8,737 nt of DNA from DATFYI01 sp035315125. Lineage in GTDB: Bacteria; Chloroflexota; Anaerolineae; Anaerolineales; Anaerolineaceae. The notes beneath the pieces were generated by a model. It was not told the origin of the DNA and searched no databases. It saw nothing but the letters and a program-made list of their open reading frames with translations. Below are positions 5,474 through 8,737 of the stretch, in pieces. Each line of letters begins with the position of its first letter. The first letter of the stretch is position 1. The translations under genes and the position numbers were made by a program. Location of the stretch: assembly GCA_035315125.1 (NCBI GenBank), contig DATFYI010000076.1, positions 1 through 8,737 of the forward strand, written 5' to 3'.

Positions 5474-6451
5474 ATGTCAAAGAAAATTAGAAGCGTTTTT
5501 GTGATTGGAACTTTACTGGTAGGGATTTTGGCGTGCAATATACCGGGTTCCGGCCAGCTTCCATTTTCAAACACGGCCACCCCAGATTTTACAATGACAG
5601 CATTATTTGCAGCATTACTTACCCCAACTCCTGGCCAAATGATCGCTGTTACCGATACTGTTGTTCCACAACCTACTCAGACTGCTGTACCAACCAATAC
5701 AGCTTCCGCCACCAGCACCAATACCAGCCAACCTGTTACGCCATCAGATACTCCATTACCCCCCACCTCAACTCCTCTTCCACCGCCACCCATCGTTTTA
5801 CCCCAAAGGGGCAATGGCACTTTTGTGATTCCATATTTGTACTCACGACCTGCACTGGACGGCAGTTGGAACGGTTTTACATCACCGGTATTTTCAGCAA
5901 ATACGCTTGTCTATCGCCTAAGTACCTGGACCGGTCCAGACGATCTTTCCAGCAGTTTCCGATTGGGCTGGGACAACCAGTATCTTTATGTGGCAGCGAA
6001 AGTGCGTGATGATAAATATGTCCAGAATTCAACCGGATCAGATATTTATAAAGGCGATAGCATTGAGATTTTATTGGATAGCGACTTATATGGTGATTTT
6101 TATTCACAGCAGCTCAATTATGACGATTATCAATTGGGAATTTCACCAGGCAATCCTGATACGAATGGGAAGAAAGAGGCGTTTTTGTGGTTCCCCAGAG
6201 ATATCGCCGGCTCTCGTTCTCAGGTGAAAATTGGCTCTGATATGTGGCAGAATGGTTATCGGGTCGACGCTGCCATTCCGTGGAATGTATTTAACGTCAC
6301 ACCTTATCCTGGCGAACATTTCGGCTTCGTGTTTTCCACTTCAAATGATGATAACCCATCCAATGCCGAGCAAGACAGCATGGTTTCTAGCGACCCGGGT
6401 CGTCATTTAACCAACCCCACCACCTGGCAAGAGCTGGTTTTAGGTCAATAG
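5474..6451 (+). CDS. Secreted lipoprotein with a CBM9-like domain
   Basis: A 325-residue protein predicted to be exported and lipid-anchored. The ATG at 5474 is preferred over an upstream TTG because of the strong AGGAGGAG site six bases before it. The signal peptide has a KKIR head, a hydrophobic core and a lipobox GILAC with C21 as the lipidated residue. Residues 35-110 are a linker rich in Thr, Pro and Ser (TPTP, PLPPTSTPLPPPP), typical of envelope proteins. Residues about 116-325 resemble the carbohydrate-binding family 9-like / DOMON beta-sandwich: PALDGSWNGF, LGWDNQYLYVAAKVRDD, YKGDSIEILLDSD, FGFVFSTSNDDN and a closing WQELVL. No catalytic site is visible, so a sugar-binding or cell-surface sensing role is plausible but not shown. 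It has its own promoter and terminator and seems unconnected to its neighbours. Confidence 0.8.
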   Translation: MSKKIRSVFVIGTLLVGILACNIPGSGQLPFSNTATPDFTMTALFAALLTPTPGQMIAVTDTVVPQPTQTAVPTNTASATSTNTSQPVTPSDTPLPPTSTPLPPPPIVLPQRGNGTFVIPYLYSRPALDGSWNGFTSPVFSANTLVYRLSTWTGPDDLSSSFRLGWDNQYLYVAAKVRDDKYVQNSTGSDIYKGDSIEILLDSDLYGDFYSQQLNYDDYQLGISPGNPDTNGKKEAFLWFPRDIAGSRSQVKIGSDMWQNGYRVDAAIPWNVFNVTPYPGEHFGFVFSTSNDDNPSNAEQDSMVSSDPGRHLTNPTTWQELVLGQ

Positions 6452-6472
6452 CCCATTTCGTTAATTTTAACG

Positions 6473-6513
6473 AAAGAGAGGTTTCGAGTATTTCATCGAA
6501 ACCTCTCTTTTTT
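6473..6513 (+). terminator. Strong, probably bidirectional terminator between convergent genes
   Basis: A 15-bp perfect stem is formed by 6473-6487 (AAAGAGAGGTTTCGA) and 6496-6510, with an 8-base loop, and the T-run extends to 6513. Read on the other strand the hairpin is followed by TTTCGTT, so it can also stop the thioredoxin-like gene that ends at 6527. A second, 9-bp inverted repeat (6456-6464 with 6467-6475) overlaps its left foot by three bases. Confidence 0.92.
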
Positions 6514-6526
6514 GGTAATTTGATGA

Positions 6527-7363
6527 TTAGAACAGGACTGAGGCCAACTCTGAGCGGTATTGACGGGTTTGCGGGTCTTCTTCTCCTAACAATTCTAATA
6601 GACCAAGCACGACCAGGCGGGCCCGGTCACTATGATAGTGACGATCTTGTCGCAAAATATCCAGCAATCCATCCAAAGCCGCTGGTAAATTTCCACGACT
6701 TGCCAAGCGGATGCTGTTTTTGAAAGCAGTATCCAGATCGGTTTCGTCGGCTAACTTTTCTGCCTGGAAATCTTTCAGAGCAATTGCAAAGGGCAGTAGT
6801 ATTTCTGCCTGTGAAAATTCCCGACTGGCCGGGATGCTGTGCAGAAGCTCTAATGCTTCGCTTACTTTGGCTTCATGCAGGAGTGTCTTTGAAAGTCCAA
6901 GTTGAGCGGATGATAAATCGGGATGTTGCTCCAGGATCTCTCTGAACATTTTTTCTGCAGAGGAATATTGGTGTAAGAATAGCATACTGTTTGCTTTTTC
7001 CACCGCCAGGTTAGCTGGTGAGGGTGGCATAATTTTTCCCAAGAGCTCACGCAAACGTGGTTCTGGTTGAAGGCCGACAAATTCGGAAACCACCTGACCC
7101 TGGCTGAATGCTTTTACAGTCGGCAAACTGTGCACGCCATAACGGATTGCCAGGTTAGGATTGTCATCTGTATTTACCCTGGCCAACCTCAAATTACCGT
7201 TGGCCTCCAATATCAATTTTTCGAGGATTGGATCTAATAATTTACAAGGCTGACACCAGGGTGCCCAAAAATCGACCAGCACCGGTGTATTTTGTGAGTA
7301 TGATAACACTTCGTATTCAAAATCCGCTTCATTTACATTGATGATAAACTCGGAAGCTGTCAT
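6527..7363 (-). CDS. Thioredoxin-TPR protein, CnoX/YbbN-like chaperedoxin
   Basis: A 278-residue cytoplasmic protein. Residues 1-112 form a thioredoxin domain with VLVDFWAPWCQPCK (redox cysteines C37 and C40) and the cis-proline P81 in SLPT. From about residue 118 it continues as TPR-like helices (ANSMLFLHQYSSAEKMFREI, then SSAQLGLSKTLLHEAKVSEA) and ends in the helical domain usual for the YbbN/CnoX family, whose length (about 285 residues) it matches. E. coli CnoX has lost the first cysteine of the motif and acts as a holdase that hands clients to chaperones; here the CQPC site is complete, so true disulphide reductase activity is expected as well. AGGAG (complement of 7371-7375) lies 7 bases before the ATG. 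It follows the 142-residue gene on the same strand and probably has its own promoter. Confidence 0.9.
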   Translation of the reverse strand: MTASEFIINVNEADFEYEVLSYSQNTPVLVDFWAPWCQPCKLLDPILEKLILEANGNLRLARVNTDDNPNLAIRYGVHSLPTVKAFSQGQVVSEFVGLQPEPRLRELLGKIMPPSPANLAVEKANSMLFLHQYSSAEKMFREILEQHPDLSSAQLGLSKTLLHEAKVSEALELLHSIPASREFSQAEILLPFAIALKDFQAEKLADETDLDTAFKNSIRLASRGNLPAALDGLLDILRQDRHYHSDRARLVVLGLLELLGEEDPQTRQYRSELASVLF

Positions 7364-7418
7364 GGCTCTACTCCTCTCGTCAAGAGTAATTAACGACTAA
7401 AATACCAATATAGACAGT

Positions 7419-7450
7419 ATTATAGTCCGGTGATGTTAGAATATTGTCGG
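7419..7450 (-). promoter_or_regulatory. Possible promoter of the thioredoxin-TPR gene
   Basis: On the - strand a perfect TATAAT (complement of 7419-7424) precedes the gene by 55 bases. The nearest -35-like hexamer, CCGACA (complement of 7445-7450), is 20 bases away, longer than optimal. The -10 box is clear, the -35 weak. Confidence 0.45.
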
Positions 7451-7484
7451 AATCATTTATATAGAGTGTTAGAACCATAACTGA

Positions 7485-7913
7485 TTATTCATTATCTCCA
7501 TTTTCATCGATAACACCGGGCTGGTCCAGTCGGATGACCTCTCCATGCAGGTTAATGACAATCTTGAAGCCCATCATACCCATATAAGCTCGTCCCTCTT
7601 CGGGGATTCCGGTTTGCATTAATTGATCGAACTGTTGATCAATTTGTTTGATCTGATTTTGAATAATGGCGCGTGAGAATAAATCATCCTGTCCTAGCAT
7701 TTTGGCGGTTTGGTCGCCGATAATATCCTCATGGCCCTGGATTTGTTCTTTCATCATGTTTAGAACCTGCCTATCAACCGATTCGGCCGGTATATGGCGT
7801 CGAAATCCCCCATCGTTTACGACATACATCGCTTCATCACCAACATAAGTCACTTCTACCGGGTTTTCATTTTCATCAATGACCAGTCCAGAGAAGAGCG
7901 CCTTGCGAGCCAT
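7485..7913 (-). CDS. Conserved-looking hypothetical protein, 142 residues
   Basis: I do not recognise this family. The protein has no signal peptide or membrane segment and is acidic. Residues 1-45 look like small beta strands (SGLVIDENENPVEVTYVGDE, then AMYVVNDGGFRRHIPAE). Residues 46-105 are predominantly helical and rich in Gln, Met and Asp (QNQIKQIDQQFDQLM), possibly a coiled coil. Residues 110-142 return to strands (KIVINLHGEVIRLDQPG) and an acidic tail DENGDNE. A good GAGGTGA ribosome binding site precedes the ATG, and codon use looks like its neighbours, so it is a real gene. It lies between the L,D-transpeptidase and the thioredoxin-TPR gene on the same strand, 91 and 121 bases away. 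A soluble oligomeric or adaptor protein is a guess from shape only. Confidence 0.75.
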   Translation of the reverse strand: MARKALFSGLVIDENENPVEVTYVGDEAMYVVNDGGFRRHIPAESVDRQVLNMMKEQIQGHEDIIGDQTAKMLGQDDLFSRAIIQNQIKQIDQQFDQLMQTGIPEEGRAYMGMMGFKIVINLHGEVIRLDQPGVIDENGDNE

Positions 7914-8004
7914 AGTTCACCTCGTTATTCGCCAGATCGAAATCCAAAAAAGGACTTTCCGACGAATCATCTTCTATTTTACATCATTTGATGCCAGGAT
8001 TTTT

Positions 8005-8737
8005 CTAGATTACTTTTACAGAAGTGCCAGAATCATCCGACCAGAAATCTTTATCAAAAGGTACAACCGGTGTTGTCCAGCGGTAAACCCATCGTGCAGC
8101 CGGGATCGATAAATTAATACACCCATGAGAGCGTGGTTTTCCAAAATCATTATGCCAGTAAGTGCCGTGGAGGCTGATCCCTTTTTTTGTTATGTAACTG
8201 ACCCATGGGATGCCGGGTAGGTCGTAACCGGTTGGAGCAGCCGGATCGCCAGCCGCCATATGACGAGATGGCCGTTTTCGATTTGTCATGTAATCCCCGC
8301 TGGGCGTTGTAAAATTGCCATCACTAAATACTGCTCCGGTTGCGGTACGCGTCATAAAAACAGGCTGATCCATTTCGTAAGCGATAACAACTTGCTTATC
8401 CAAATGTACTTCCAGATGTTTGTCTGCAGGGGATATATAAGGTGAAATAGGTGTAAGTTCTTGACTATCAATAATATGAAGGTGAGCAGGGTTTACATAA
8501 TAGTTAAAACCCCATTTATCATCTGGAAATTGATACCATGGCTTCCCATTATCATCTTTTACCAGTCCCGTGATCCAATATGTAGTGCCATAATACAGAC
8601 GGTATGCGACGATATCTGCTTTTTTGTAGGACCAGAATGAATCTGTAAACGGCACCGTTACTTCGGCCAACCGCCCAGTTTCTGGAAAATCCTGTTCAAC
8701 TGGGTTGAGTTGGATATCAACTGGCTGGACAACACCA
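8005..8737 (-). CDS. L,D-transpeptidase (YkuD domain), N-terminus outside the window
   Basis: The C-terminal 243 codons of an L,D-transpeptidase, an envelope enzyme that forms 3-3 peptidoglycan cross-links or attaches proteins through a catalytic cysteine. The frame stays open to the window edge, so the annotated-looking TTG at 8670 is only an internal codon. The first half (SFWSYKKADIVAYRLYYGTT, then YWITGLVKDDNGKPWYQF) resembles an SH3-like segment. The YkuD domain begins near ISPADKHLEVHLDKQVVIAY and ends with HGTYWHNDFG and the signature SHGCINLS, whose cysteine codon is at 8119-8121. PSRHMA and the TPSGDY turn are also typical. A signal or anchor sequence is expected upstream. It lies 91 bases before the 142-residue gene on the same strand; no clear terminator separates them. 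Confidence 0.95.
   Translation of the reverse strand, partial: GVVQPVDIQLNPVEQDFPETGRLAEVTVPFTDSFWSYKKADIVAYRLYYGTTYWITGLVKDDNGKPWYQFPDDKWGFNYYVNPAHLHIIDSQELTPISPYISPADKHLEVHLDKQVVIAYEMDQPVFMTRTATGAVFSDGNFTTPSGDYMTNRKRPSRHMAAGDPAAPTGYDLPGIPWVSYITKKGISLHGTYWHNDFGKPRSHGCINLSIPAARWVYRWTTPVVPFDKDFWSDDSGTSVKVI

Noticed and set aside
8668..8670. TTG as start of the L,D-transpeptidase
   Set aside because: The frame remains open to the window edge and coding-like sequence continues upstream, so the gene is cut rather than starting here.
1..8737. CRISPR arrays, insertion sequences, phage genes
   Set aside because: No regularly spaced repeats, transposase or integrase motifs, or terminal inverted repeats were seen on either strand.

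Overview
The window looks like chromosomal DNA of a moderate-GC bacterium, most probably a Chloroflexota member of the Anaerolineae type. This is an inference from gene content and style: a lipoprotein with a long Thr/Pro-rich linker before a CBM9-like domain, a bacterial ADP-dependent-type sugar kinase next to a D-lyxose-isomerase-type enzyme, and a thioredoxin-TPR chaperedoxin. No marker gene settles the taxonomy.

Region 1 (1-3377, + strand) is a sugar-uptake and sugar-catabolism locus. It holds the C-terminus of a MalG-type ABC sugar permease, a class II ketose-(bis)phosphate aldolase, an ADP_PFK_GK-family sugar kinase and a D-lyxose ketol-isomerase-type enzyme. Together they make an import, isomerise, phosphorylate, cleave cassette, a small alternative upper glycolysis for a sugar that cannot be named from the sequence. 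Hairpins sit between aldolase and kinase. A near-consensus sigma-70-type promoter overlaps the kinase stop codon and probably gives the isomerase its own transcript. Right after the isomerase, an ATGA overlap with a good ribosome binding site opens a reading frame that dies after 14 codons, which suggests that a further operon gene was lost.

Region 2 (3337-3870) has no intact gene. It holds a GC-rich, hairpin-rich block ending in a terminator-like hairpin, a short peptide-coding remnant resembling an SRP54/Ffh M-domain, and the extended -10 promoter of the next gene.

Region 3 (3828-5333, + strand) is a tRNA-Ser(GGA) gene with encoded CCA and its own terminator, followed 30 bases later by a TrmA/RumA-family rRNA m5U methyltransferase. 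That gene ends in a perfect 18-bp terminator palindrome.

Region 4 (5334-6513, + strand) is a monocistronic lipoprotein gene with its own promoter and a strong terminator that also serves the convergent gene.

Region 5 (6527-8737, - strand) holds three genes on the opposite strand: a CnoX/YbbN-like thioredoxin-TPR protein with an intact CQPC site, a 142-residue protein of unknown function, and an L,D-transpeptidase cut by the window edge. The most unusual content is the isomerase, ADP-type kinase and aldolase cassette, together with the decayed segment behind it.
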